This document shows positions 21,126-28,753 of a stretch of DNA of 64,000 bases, piece after piece. The first letter of the stretch is position 1. Every line of letters starts with the position of its first letter. The notes below the pieces were generated by a model. That model was not told the DNA's origin. It saw only the letters and a list, made by a program, of their open reading frames with translations, and ran no database searches. The DNA comes from an uncultured Phocaeicola sp. (GTDB lineage: Bacteria; Bacteroidota; Bacteroidia; Bacteroidales; Bacteroidaceae): NCBI GenBank assembly GCA_944319745.1, contig CALUET010000023.1, forward strand, positions 124,001-188,000, read 5' to 3'. A program made the position numbers and the translations under genes.

Positions 21126-22115
21126 TTACAGCTTGTTCAGTATGCGATCCATCACCCAATTGGTGGGAGTGGCGCTAACTCCGTCGCAAGTGCAGACGGC
21201 TTTTCCCTGTAAATGTTCCACGACGGCCTTGATAAGAGGCAATTGTACGTGAGGGGGATTGGGCGGGAGTATTTCTTCTCGTCCGCGTTCGGTATGCAGA
21301 GCAATGGGTTCGTATGTGAAAACGGAGAAACAAATCATGCCTTTGTCGCCGATGACTTCGATGCGATCTTCCTTTGCTGATTCGTGAGCAACGAAGCACC
21401 ATGATCCGGAGCCTACGAGTCCCGACTCAAATTTAAAGCATGCACTGATGGTATCTTCGGCTTGATATAAATGTCCGCGGTTACTTTTATAGCCTTCTGC
21501 CTCGAGGATACATCCGAACATATCCTGCAATAAGTCGAGTTGATGCGGGGCGAGGTCGTAAAAATACCCGCCTCCAGCGATGTCGGGCTGCACCCTCCAG
21601 GGAAGATTTGTGCTGTTGTAATCAAGATCGCGGGGAGGTTGTGCGAAACGGATCTGGATGTTTATGACGTTTCCTATCTCTCCGTCGTCTACAAGCTGGC
21701 GTACTTTCTGGAAATAGGGGAGGTAACGTCGGTAATAAGCCACGAAACAAGGTACGCCTGTTTCCTGGGAAATACGGTTGATGCGGGCACAATCTTCGTA
21801 AGTTGCCGCCATCGGTTTTTCTATATAAACAGGTTTTCCCGCTTTCATGGCCATGATGGCATAGGTAGCATGCGAGGATGGAGGAGTGGCAATATATATG
21901 GCATTGACTTCTTCGTCGCCGATCAACTCCTGAGCATCTGTATACCATTTCGGAATATCGTGGCGGTGAGCGTACGATTTGACCTTTTCTTTGTCGCGGC
22001 TCATTACGGCGACCACGCGCGAACCTTCTATCATATTGAATGCCGGACCGCTTTTTTTCTCGGTAACTTCGCCGCATCCAATAAAGCCCCATTGCACTGT
22101 ATCTAATTTTATCAT
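21126..22115 (-). CDS. Gfo/Idh/MocA family oxidoreductase
   Basis: This is a 329-residue NAD(P)-dependent dehydrogenase. The N-terminal Rossmann motif is GFIGCGEVTEKKSGP, and the hallmark EKPMA sequence follows the nucleotide domain. The C-terminal alpha/beta domain holds GGGYFYDLAPHQLDLLQD, where Asp and His probably form the catalytic site. Substrates in this family are usually sugars or inositols, but this one cannot be assigned. No signal peptide is present. It starts 15 bases after the stop of the solute-binding protein gene and so is the last gene of an operon that begins with the putative porin. Confidence 0.92.
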   Translation of the reverse strand: MIKLDTVQWGFIGCGEVTEKKSGPAFNMIEGSRVVAVMSRDKEKVKSYAHRHDIPKWYTDAQELIGDEEVNAIYIATPPSSHATYAIMAMKAGKPVYIEKPMAATYEDCARINRISQETGVPCFVAYYRRYLPYFQKVRQLVDDGEIGNVINIQIRFAQPPRDLDYNSTNLPWRVQPDIAGGGYFYDLAPHQLDLLQDMFGCILEAEGYKSNRGHLYQAEDTISACFKFESGLVGSGSWCFVAHESAKEDRIEVIGDKGMICFSVFTYEPIALHTERGREEILPPNPPHVQLPLIKAVVEHLQGKAVCTCDGVSATPTNWVMDRILNKL

Positions 22116-22130
22116 AGCGGTATTTGTGAT

Positions 22131-22958
22131 TTAATGGAAATATTTCTTGTAAAGTTTCTCATACTCCCGGCTGGTTTTATACGTGTCTAACCAACAGTTA
22201 AGGCTGTCTAACAGGGAAGACGATTGCTTGTTTACTCCCCAAGCATAAAACTGATTGAATCCGATGTCGGTATTGATATCCAGATTTGGGAAGTCGTTTA
22301 CCGAAGCTTCTGCTAACGACAGATCACAAACGGCGTAATCGATGTCCTTCCCTGCCACCATTGCCAATAATTGTTCCGGGCCGTAATGGTCGATTTCGTG
22401 AATATAAATCGTATCTCCTATCTCGTCCATCAGGTTATTGAGCCGCAATATGGCGGGAGAGTTCTTGCAGGTGTAAAGTGTTTTTCCGGCCAGATCGAGT
22501 TGGTTTTCTATGTACGTGCTGTCATCATCGCTACTCTTTTTCCGCTGGATAAGCACTTGTTTGCTCAACAGCAACGGGCGTGTGAACAATAAAGAATCCC
22601 GCGAATCGGCTGTGATGACTGTTCCCGATGCCAATAAGTCGTATTTTCCTGCAATGACATCCTGCAATCTTTTTTTAAAACTAATTTCAGGGACAAGTTC
22701 CAGTTTCAGCTTTTTTTCTTGAGCGAATGCATGTAAGAGTTCGTAATCAAACCCTTGTATCGTGTCGTCCGTGATGTAATAGCTTATCGAATTAAAGTCG
22801 GTGACAGCGCGTAGAATGCCGCTTTCTTTTATTTCATCGTAATTGCGCGGATGAAAATGAGCAGGTGTTCTGTCATCTTCTTGCGAATTGTATAAAACAA
22901 ACCCGAGGACGATTATCAATATACAAACCGAGTATTTTATTAATTTTCTGGCGTTCAT
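22131..22958 (-). CDS. Membrane-anchored solute-binding protein (SBP_bac_3 type)
   Basis: This is a 275-residue periplasmic-type binding domain anchored by an N-terminal hydrophobic segment (SVCILIIVLGFVLYN). The body has the family 3 amino-acid/MltF-like pattern: GILRAVTDFNSISYYI, GFDYELLHAFAQ, VIAGKYDLLASGTVIT and a late GFNQFYAWGVNK. It lacks a C-terminal transglycosylase domain, so it is not MltF itself. No ABC permease or ATPase is nearby. It begins 19 bases after the putative porin ends. A ligand-sensing role is possible but is an inference. Confidence 0.85.
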   Translation of the reverse strand: MNARKLIKYSVCILIIVLGFVLYNSQEDDRTPAHFHPRNYDEIKESGILRAVTDFNSISYYITDDTIQGFDYELLHAFAQEKKLKLELVPEISFKKRLQDVIAGKYDLLASGTVITADSRDSLLFTRPLLLSKQVLIQRKKSSDDDSTYIENQLDLAGKTLYTCKNSPAILRLNNLMDEIGDTIYIHEIDHYGPEQLLAMVAGKDIDYAVCDLSLAEASVNDFPNLDINTDIGFNQFYAWGVNKQSSSLLDSLNCWLDTYKTSREYEKLYKKYFH

Positions 22959-22977
22959 GTATCGGAAATTAGGTTGG

Positions 22978-25083
22978 TTAGTCGAAGAAATTCCAGGACA
23001 GTCCGAACTTCAAGCAGCGCGGATTAAGCGGGTAGTGGGGAACCTGGAAATAACTTTTCTCCCCTTTTGGCTCGATGATATTATACATTGCCACGAAAAG
23101 CCGCGTACGTTTCAGGTGAATGTTGAGGTAAGCATTTACCAAAGGAAAGCCTCCCAGTTTGTATCGGGTGTCTTTGTTTTGCAGATAGAATTGGCCGATT
23201 GCCGGAGCATAATCCGGCGCATAGTATTGGGTGAAGTATCGCATGTCGGCTCCCATTTCGATCTTCAGAACCTTTTTTGCAAGTGCAAATTTCAGATAAA
23301 GGTTATGATAAAGTACAAGGTCGGGCAGGGGAAGCACATCCTGATTGCTTGATGTCTGGTAAGTAATCTCATTGTCGAGGTGGAGGATGCCCAGTTTGAA
23401 GTCTTGTTGCAACGAGGCACTGAATATTTGAATGCTTCCGGAGTTTTGAGCTACGGCAATATCGTTTTTATACGATGTGATGTTTTGCTCGTTTTCTGTC
23501 GTTGTGTATCTCACTGAAGTGTTGTCCAGATACGTATAGTTAGTAATGTTTTCGAATCCGGCCTTCAATCGGGTTCTCCATCTGTCGATACTTAGGCTTC
23601 CTTCCACGCGCGATTTCATGATTTTTGAAAGATCGTTATCCCACCAATAATGCTTGGAATGGAAATGGCGGAAGTAGAATGTCGGGTTTAAATTCTTAAT
23701 ATAAGCATTCGCTTCAAGGCGTACAGTATCGTTGAACAACCGGAAGTTTAAATCGCCTTTTCCCTCTACGCTGAACTGTCCGATGTCTTCTCCTGCGAGA
23801 ACCACTTCGCCCGTTACGTTATAATGTAGCAGTTTCCCTTGTTCTTTGATGAGTTGTCCTCCCACGGATAATACGTTTTCTTTGTGATTGCCTGCAATGC
23901 GTCTGCCGGGTGTGCCGGCAACCGTATCGGTCAGGGTGAAATTGCGATGTTCGAAACTTACGAAAGCGGTAAGTCCTGCTTTGGCCCATTTGTTGAAACC
24001 TTCCCGCAGGGAGATTCCAAAAGTATTTTTTATTGTAAGGCTTTTACTGATATCGAATGAGTCGGTCCCCAGGTAATTGTTCTGAAAATAATCTCTGTTT
24101 TGAGCGTCATCGTAAGAAATATATTGTCGTTTGTTCAGGTCGACTTTCAGCGTATGTATAAAACTTGTGACGGGAACAAAGACTTCTGTGTTGACGGTGT
24201 CCGCCTTGTCCGGATTGTCACGATAGAATCCTAAGTTGTAACGATGGGTAAGAAAGGCGTGGTATCCTGTGTTCCTGTTCCAGATATTCTCCAGATTTGT
24301 CGGTATTTCCTTGTCGTCATACGTTTGTCCTCCTTCGGCCATAACTTCGGGATACGTAATGTAACGGTCGTCAATGATACCGCCATTTTCCGCCATTCTC
24401 AGGTTGTCGTAAGTAAAATTGAAGTGCATGTTGTATTTATCTCCGTGATAATAGGAGAAAAGATTGCCGCTGAACAGAGCAGTCGACTGGTTTGCATACT
24501 TGCCTCGCCCGTAAACATAATCGGCATCAAAGCCGAATCCCAATCGTTTGTTGACGTTGACGGCGAAATAAGCCTTGAATCTTTCTTCTCCGTCACGGCT
24601 TCCGCCCTGTTTAAAGTAGCTCAGGTTAGTGAAAGGAGATTTCGTGTTTGTGTAAACAACATCTCCGGCATTTTTTAAAAAGAAGTCGTAAGGATCGGTA
24701 AAAAATGCCTGGCTTGCTTCTTTCCGGTCGAAAAAGACGTGTGAAAGGCGTGGCGAACCCAGATTACCCAAAAACGAATAATGCCCCGTTTCTCCGCCCG
24801 TATCGTTTGTGTTTTGGAAGTTGTGTTGCAGTGTATCCACCGGGATTCGGTACATGTTTCCGAATTGTTCGTCGACAGTCCACGAGAAAAGTCCGATAGG
24901 AATTGTGCTTGCATCGATTACAGCGGTGGTATCTATTGGGTTGCCGTTGCGGTCATATAGATTTTGTCCCAGCCCGGAAGCCGATCCTCCAAGCTGATTA
25001 TATTGGTCTTGTAATGTATTCTGTGCGGCGATTGTTCCGCAGGTTAGTGTCAGTAAAACAAAAAAGAGTATCTTCTTTATCAT
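22978..25083 (-). CDS. Putative porin (PF14121 type), outer-membrane beta-barrel
   Basis: This is a 701-residue predicted outer-membrane barrel. The signal peptide MIKKILFFVLLTLTCGTIAAQ is followed by a Gly/Asn-rich N-terminus and many amphipathic strands; the C-terminus ends FGLSWNFFD, a plausible beta-signal. I recognise the family from the SWTVDEQFGNMYRIPVD and NLGSPRLSHVFFDR segments. The frame is open 43 codons further upstream, but the ATG at 25083 gives the signal peptide. A TATCTTTG -7 box ends 5 bases before this ATG, which predicts an almost leaderless mRNA. Genes for a solute-binding protein and a Gfo/Idh/MocA enzyme follow in the same operon. Confidence 0.88.
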   Translation of the reverse strand: MIKKILFFVLLTLTCGTIAAQNTLQDQYNQLGGSASGLGQNLYDRNGNPIDTTAVIDASTIPIGLFSWTVDEQFGNMYRIPVDTLQHNFQNTNDTGGETGHYSFLGNLGSPRLSHVFFDRKEASQAFFTDPYDFFLKNAGDVVYTNTKSPFTNLSYFKQGGSRDGEERFKAYFAVNVNKRLGFGFDADYVYGRGKYANQSTALFSGNLFSYYHGDKYNMHFNFTYDNLRMAENGGIIDDRYITYPEVMAEGGQTYDDKEIPTNLENIWNRNTGYHAFLTHRYNLGFYRDNPDKADTVNTEVFVPVTSFIHTLKVDLNKRQYISYDDAQNRDYFQNNYLGTDSFDISKSLTIKNTFGISLREGFNKWAKAGLTAFVSFEHRNFTLTDTVAGTPGRRIAGNHKENVLSVGGQLIKEQGKLLHYNVTGEVVLAGEDIGQFSVEGKGDLNFRLFNDTVRLEANAYIKNLNPTFYFRHFHSKHYWWDNDLSKIMKSRVEGSLSIDRWRTRLKAGFENITNYTYLDNTSVRYTTTENEQNITSYKNDIAVAQNSGSIQIFSASLQQDFKLGILHLDNEITYQTSSNQDVLPLPDLVLYHNLYLKFALAKKVLKIEMGADMRYFTQYYAPDYAPAIGQFYLQNKDTRYKLGGFPLVNAYLNIHLKRTRLFVAMYNIIEPKGEKSYFQVPHYPLNPRCLKFGLSWNFFD

Positions 25084-25088
25084 GTTGG

Positions 25089-25096
25089 CAAAGATA
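25089..25096 (-). promoter_or_regulatory. -7 box (TATCTTTG) immediately upstream of the porin start
   Basis: TATCTTTG on the minus strand is a full -7 match, separated from the ATG by 5 bases. No TTTG is seen 19-21 bp upstream, so it is a single-box match. Confidence 0.5.
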
Positions 25097-25156
25097 CGAT
25101 ATAAAAGCGAAAAGTTCTGTTTAAAAAGTAAATAATCCGAAAGAATTGCATAATTA

Positions 25157-25199
25157 AGGCACGAATTATATTGTTTTCTACTACAAATAATTCGTGCCT
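25157..25199 (-). terminator. Hairpin after korC, terminator-like
   Basis: A perfect 13-bp stem, AGGCACGAATTAT paired with ATAATTCGTGCCT, has a 17-base loop. It lies 24 bases after the korC stop on the minus strand. The following T content is modest, so it may act as an RNA-end stabiliser. The arm shares GGCACGAATTA with the element at 34853. Confidence 0.65.
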
Positions 25200-25222
25200 G
25201 TTTCTTATGCAAAGAGATCTTT

Positions 25223-25765
25223 TTAGATTTCTTTTATGATATCCATTCCGATTTTTATAGCTTCTTCGTTCATGGGAATGAGATGATGATGACGCTCGGG
25301 GAGCGTCTTTCTCAGAGCTTTTATCACACTTTCGATGGAAACGATAGGACGTATTTTTAAAAGTCCTCCCAAAACAATCATATTGAATGTCTTTGCCATC
25401 TTCCTCTCATTTGCTTCATCCATTGCATCAATGCGGAAAATACGGATGTCTTTGCGGGTAGGCGGGTTGATGATTCCGTATCCGTCGTATATCAGAACTC
25501 CACCCGGTTTGATTTTATCTTCGAACTTTGCTAAAGAAGGTTGGTTCAGAATGATGGCTGTATCGTATTTGCTTAAAATGGGTGACGAAATCTTTTCATC
25601 ACTTACAATAACTGTTACGTTTGCTGTTCCGCCGCGTTGTTCAGGACCGTATGCGGGCATCCATGTAACTTCCTTGTTTTCCATTAGTCCCGAATAGGCA
25701 AGAATCTTACCCATCGACAAGACTCCTTGTCCACCGAATCCTGCTATAATGATTTCTTCTTTCAT
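25223..25765 (-). CDS. korC: 2-oxoacid:ferredoxin oxidoreductase, gamma subunit
   Basis: This is the 180-residue gamma subunit of a ferredoxin-reducing 2-oxoacid oxidoreductase. It has the family fold with GFGGQGVLSMGKILAYSG at the N-terminus, followed by PAYGPEQRGGTANVTV. It is the last gene of an operon with korA, korB and a ferredoxin. Kor and Vor subunits cannot be told apart by sequence alone, so the acid used (2-oxoglutarate or branched-chain 2-oxoacid) is uncertain. A hairpin follows the stop codon. Confidence 0.9.
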   Translation of the reverse strand: MKEEIIIAGFGGQGVLSMGKILAYSGLMENKEVTWMPAYGPEQRGGTANVTVIVSDEKISSPILSKYDTAIILNQPSLAKFEDKIKPGGVLIYDGYGIINPPTRKDIRIFRIDAMDEANERKMAKTFNMIVLGGLLKIRPIVSIESVIKALRKTLPERHHHLIPMNEEAIKIGMDIIKEI

Positions 25766-25791
25766 GTCTTTCTAGTTTTATTCGGTTGAAT

Positions 25792-26565
25792 TTATTTTGT
25801 TTCGCTTGTATCTTTCAGGTCGCCCAACGGATAAAATGGGAACATATGTTCCTCCATCCATTTGTTTGCAGCCTCAGGAGTCATCTTCCAGCCCGAGTTG
25901 CATGTGGAAACAATTTCCACCAAATTGGAACCTTTTCCCTGCATCGAGTTCTCAAACGCCTTGCGGATTGCTTTCTTTGCCCGGCGTATTGCTGCTACCG
26001 TATGCACGGCTTGTCTTGTGACATAGCAGGTCCCTTCCAGTGTTGCTGCTATTTCGGTCATTTTAAGAGGGTAGCCGTGTATCTCGGGGACGCGCCCGTA
26101 TGGACAGGTTGCTGTCTTCATTCCCAGTAAAGTTGTGGGAGCCATTTGTCCGCCGGTCATGCCGTATATGGCATTATTTATAAAAATAATGGTAATGTTT
26201 TCCCCTCTGTTCAGTGCATGGATGGTTTCGGCCGTACCTATACATGCCAAGTCGCCGTCTCCTTGATAGGTAAAAACCAGCCGGTCCGGCCAGAGACGTT
26301 TGATGGCCGATGCCAGGGCAGGAGCGCGTCCGTGCGCAGCTTCCTGACAGTCGATGTCCAAATAGTTGTACATGAATACGGCGCATCCTACCGGACTGAT
26401 TCCAATAGTTTTTTCTGCCATGCCCATCTCGTCGATGACTTCTGCTATTAATTTGTGTACCACGCCGTGGCTGCATCCCGGACAGTAGTGCATGGGGTTG
26501 TCGTTAAGTAGGCGTGGTTTCTGGTAAACGAGGTTTTCCGGTTTTATTATGTCTTCTTTTGTCAT
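25792..26565 (-). CDS. korB: 2-oxoacid:ferredoxin oxidoreductase, beta (thiamine-diphosphate) subunit
   Basis: This 257-residue beta subunit binds thiamine diphosphate and a [4Fe-4S] cluster. It has HYCPGCSHG near the N-terminus and the ThDP motif GDGDLACIGTAE followed by NNAIYGMTGGQ. I start at MTKEDIIKPENL because the longer frame to 26643 overlaps the small membrane-protein gene. It lies 17 bases after that small gene. Together with KorA and KorC it converts a 2-oxoacid plus CoA to acyl-CoA, CO2 and reduced ferredoxin in the cytoplasm. Its low-potential electrons can feed the NfnAB protein encoded next door. Confidence 0.93.
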   Translation of the reverse strand: MTKEDIIKPENLVYQKPRLLNDNPMHYCPGCSHGVVHKLIAEVIDEMGMAEKTIGISPVGCAVFMYNYLDIDCQEAAHGRAPALASAIKRLWPDRLVFTYQGDGDLACIGTAETIHALNRGENITIIFINNAIYGMTGGQMAPTTLLGMKTATCPYGRVPEIHGYPLKMTEIAATLEGTCYVTRQAVHTVAAIRRAKKAIRKAFENSMQGKGSNLVEIVSTCNSGWKMTPEAANKWMEEHMFPFYPLGDLKDTSETK

Positions 26566-26582
26566 ATGATTCCTTCTTATGT

Positions 26583-26759
26583 TTAACGTATAAAATAGCG
26601 GAATACGAATTCCATCATCTTCAGGAACAATGAAGTTCCACATACGTAGAAAAATATAGTTTTGTCGTCTCCTAAAGAGAAATACAGGATGAATGAGGCG
26701 AAAGCCCCTATCATAAACAGAATGTTCAGAATGGTTCTGATTTTATCAATGTTGTCCAT
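26583..26759 (-). CDS. Small membrane protein within the kor operon (58 residues)
   Basis: The ORF reads MDNIDKIRTILNILFMIGAF and so on to FRYFIR. It is 58 residues with two hydrophobic segments, at about residues 11-28 and 34-50, separated by SLGDDKTIFFYV. It starts 6 bases after the korA stop and ends 17 bases before the korB start, so it is tightly packed in the operon. No named family is recognised, and it is too short for usual ORF callers. Its placement suggests it could tether the oxidoreductase to the membrane or link it to a membrane electron carrier; that is an inference. Confidence 0.75.
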   Translation of the reverse strand: MDNIDKIRTILNILFMIGAFASFILYFSLGDDKTIFFYVCGTSLFLKMMEFVFRYFIR

Positions 26760-26765
26760 GTGTGA

Positions 26766-27848
26766 TTATTTCTGAATGAGTTTCTCTTTTAGTGCGTTTA
26801 TTACTTCGTCAGGATCGGGAACAATTCCTCCCAGGCGGCCGAAGTGTTGTACGGGGACACGGCATTGTACAGCCAGTTTTACGTCTTCTATCATTTGTCC
26901 GCTGTTCAGCTCTACTACCAGAATTCCCTTTGTTTGTTGGGCTCTGTCGGATATGGCTTTGCTTGGGAACGGCCAAAGTGTAATGGGACGCAGCAGTCCA
27001 ACCTTGAGACCTTCCTCGCGTGCATGTTCCATTGCCTTCTGGGCTATTCGTGCACATGAGCCGAATGCAACGATAAGATACTCTGCATCTTCGCAGTTTA
27101 TTTCCTCGTAACGGACTTCTTTTGCCTCGATTTCTGCGTATTTTTCCTGAAGATGGAGGTTACGTTGCTCCATGATTGCCGGATCAAGTTCCAGTGATGT
27201 GATAATATTGGGCTTGCGTCCTTTGTTGCCGGTCGTGGCCCACGGACATTGCGCGATGATCTCTTCCTCGGTGCGTCGTGGGCGGAAAGGAGGAAGAACG
27301 ACTTTTTCCATCATTTGTCCGATAACACCATCGGCTAAAATTATGGCTGGATTACGGTATTTAAATGCAAGTTCAAAGGCCAGGCCCACGAAATCTGCCA
27401 TTTCCTGTACCGATGCGGGAGCCAAAGCAATGAGGTGATAATCGCCATGTCCGCCGCCTTTTGTCGTCTGGAAATAGTCGGCTTGACTGGGTTGAATGGT
27501 GCCTAATCCGGGACCTCCGCGCATGACATTGACGATGAGACACGGTAGTTCGGCTCCGGCAATGTAAGAAATTCCTTCCTGTTTCAGGCTGACACCGGGA
27601 CTTGACGAGGATGTCATGACCATTTTACCGCTACCGGCTCCGCCATAGACCATATTAATTGCGGCAACTTCGCTCTCTGCTTGAAGAACAACCATGCCGG
27701 TTGTTTCCCAAGGTTTCTGCTCTGCCAATGTTTCCAATACTTCTGATTGAGGAGTAATCGGGTAACCAAAGTAACCGTCGACGCCGATACGTATGGCGGC
27801 GTGTGCGATTGCTTCATTCCCTTTCATAAGAACAACTTCTTCTGCCAT
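26766..27848 (-). CDS. korA: 2-oxoacid:ferredoxin oxidoreductase, alpha subunit
   Basis: This 360-residue alpha subunit carries the pyruvate-ferredoxin oxidoreductase N-terminal and C-terminal folds, with YFGYPITPQSEVLE and MTSSSSPGVSLKQEGISY and a C-terminal VVELNSGQMIEDVK. It often appears in annotations as VorB (3-methyl-2-oxobutanoate dehydrogenase) or KorA (2-oxoglutarate). It sits between the ferredoxin gene and the small membrane-protein gene, with 35 bases separating it from the former. The beta and gamma subunits follow it. Confidence 0.93.
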   Translation of the reverse strand: MAEEVVLMKGNEAIAHAAIRIGVDGYFGYPITPQSEVLETLAEQKPWETTGMVVLQAESEVAAINMVYGGAGSGKMVMTSSSSPGVSLKQEGISYIAGAELPCLIVNVMRGGPGLGTIQPSQADYFQTTKGGGHGDYHLIALAPASVQEMADFVGLAFELAFKYRNPAIILADGVIGQMMEKVVLPPFRPRRTEEEIIAQCPWATTGNKGRKPNIITSLELDPAIMEQRNLHLQEKYAEIEAKEVRYEEINCEDAEYLIVAFGSCARIAQKAMEHAREEGLKVGLLRPITLWPFPSKAISDRAQQTKGILVVELNSGQMIEDVKLAVQCRVPVQHFGRLGGIVPDPDEVINALKEKLIQK

Positions 27849-27883
27849 AGTTACTGATTGTTTGACTGGTTAAGCAATTTTTC

Positions 27884-28114
27884 TTATTCTTCGCTTTTTG
27901 TTCTGTACACGGTTAAGCATCCGTCAGGGCATACAATGGCGCATGAACTGCACCCGTTGCAAGTGTTTTCTACCACTTGCTGCACATAATTGTATCCTTT
28001 TTGATTTACTTTTGATGTAAGCGATAAGACGTGCAGCGGACATGCTGCCACGCATAAGTTGCATCCTTTGCATCGTTCCGTGTTTACCACAACAGCACCT
28101 TTCATTTTAGCCAT
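27884..28114 (-). CDS. 4Fe-4S dicluster ferredoxin-like subunit of the Kor complex
   Basis: This is a 76-residue protein with two CxxCxxCxxxCP motifs, CKGCNLCVAACP and CNGCSSCAIVCP, so it binds two [4Fe-4S] clusters. It is most likely the delta subunit (KorD/VorC type) that passes electrons from the oxidoreductase to soluble ferredoxin. It comes just before korA in the operon and 11 bases after the upstream TPR gene. The size is normal for this subunit. Confidence 0.92.
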   Translation of the reverse strand: MAKMKGAVVVNTERCKGCNLCVAACPLHVLSLTSKVNQKGYNYVQQVVENTCNGCSSCAIVCPDGCLTVYRTKSEE

Positions 28115-28125
28115 AAGAATATTAC

Positions 28126-28404
28126 TTATTGATTAAACATATCTTTGTTATAAAAATCAAGAATATCCACGATCATGCCTCGGGCTTCTTTTGCAGGACT
28201 TTCGGGATCCAAGGCTATTGCTTCCTGATAATGGTTCATGGCTTGCTGCCAATTGCCTTGTTTGCGGTATGCATTTCCCAGTAAGTAGTAAGCGTCAGCT
28301 GTCAGATCCTGCTCCGATTCGATTAAAAGATTGAGTTGTTTTATCGCTTCTTCGGTTTGTCCGTCTTGTATTAATGCTTTAATTTCTTTGAATCGCTCGG
28401 TCAT
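28126..28404 (-). CDS. Small TPR-repeat protein heading the kor operon
   Basis: This is a 92-residue protein with two to three tetratricopeptide-like repeats; the clear ones are AYYLLGNAYRKQGNWQQAMN and AIALDPESPAKEA. TPRs bind other proteins. It is the first gene of the kor operon, and a -7 box lies 28 bases upstream of its start. The longer open frame to 28506 lies upstream of that box, so the ATG at 28404 is favoured. A role in assembly of the oxidoreductase is plausible from position only. Confidence 0.82.
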   Translation of the reverse strand: MTERFKEIKALIQDGQTEEAIKQLNLLIESEQDLTADAYYLLGNAYRKQGNWQQAMNHYQEAIALDPESPAKEARGMIVDILDFYNKDMFNQ

Positions 28405-28432
28405 GAAGTGAATAGATAAAGTTAGCTTCCCG

Positions 28433-28440
28433 CAAAGATA
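28433..28440 (-). promoter_or_regulatory. -7 box (TATCTTTG) of the kor operon
   Basis: TATCTTTG on the minus strand is a full match to TAnnTTTG. The TPR-gene ATG follows 28 bases later. No clear -33 box was seen. Confidence 0.5.
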
Positions 28441-28663
28441 GACTTTATTTTTTAGTGGAAGGCTTTTTTCTTTAAAAAATAAAGGGGGAGCCTGAAAAAT
28501 ATTCATGCGGCTTTGTGTGAAATTTCCCCGATGTGTTTGTTAAAACGGCAGGATGTTTTTTTGCAAGCCGTGCCCGCTTCATGCCAGGCACGCTGCTCTT
28601 CTGTGGAGTTGATGGGCTTTGGCTTTATTATGTTTTTTAAGATAATGTAAAAAGATGATTTTG

Positions 28664-28694
28664 TTTGCAGATGTTTTTTTTCGTGGTACCTTTG
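28664..28694 (+). promoter_or_regulatory. Promoter of the nfnAB fusion gene
   Basis: TTTG at 28664-28667 and TACCTTTG at 28687-28694 are spaced 19 bp, a full consensus match. The ATG is 60 bases downstream, so a leader of about 50 bases is expected. Confidence 0.85.
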
Positions 28695-28753
28695 CAAGGT
28701 AAAGAGCAAAAAAATAAATTAATGAGTAAGAGAACAAATTATAATATAATGCA

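Noticed and set aside
21540..22106. A 188-codon plus-strand frame opposite the Gfo/Idh/MocA gene
   Set aside because: It is a shadow of the coding frame on the other strand; the composition is that of an antisense reading.
26566..26643. N-terminal extension of korB
   Set aside because: It overlaps the 58-residue membrane-protein gene, and KorB family members begin near MTKEDIIKPENL.
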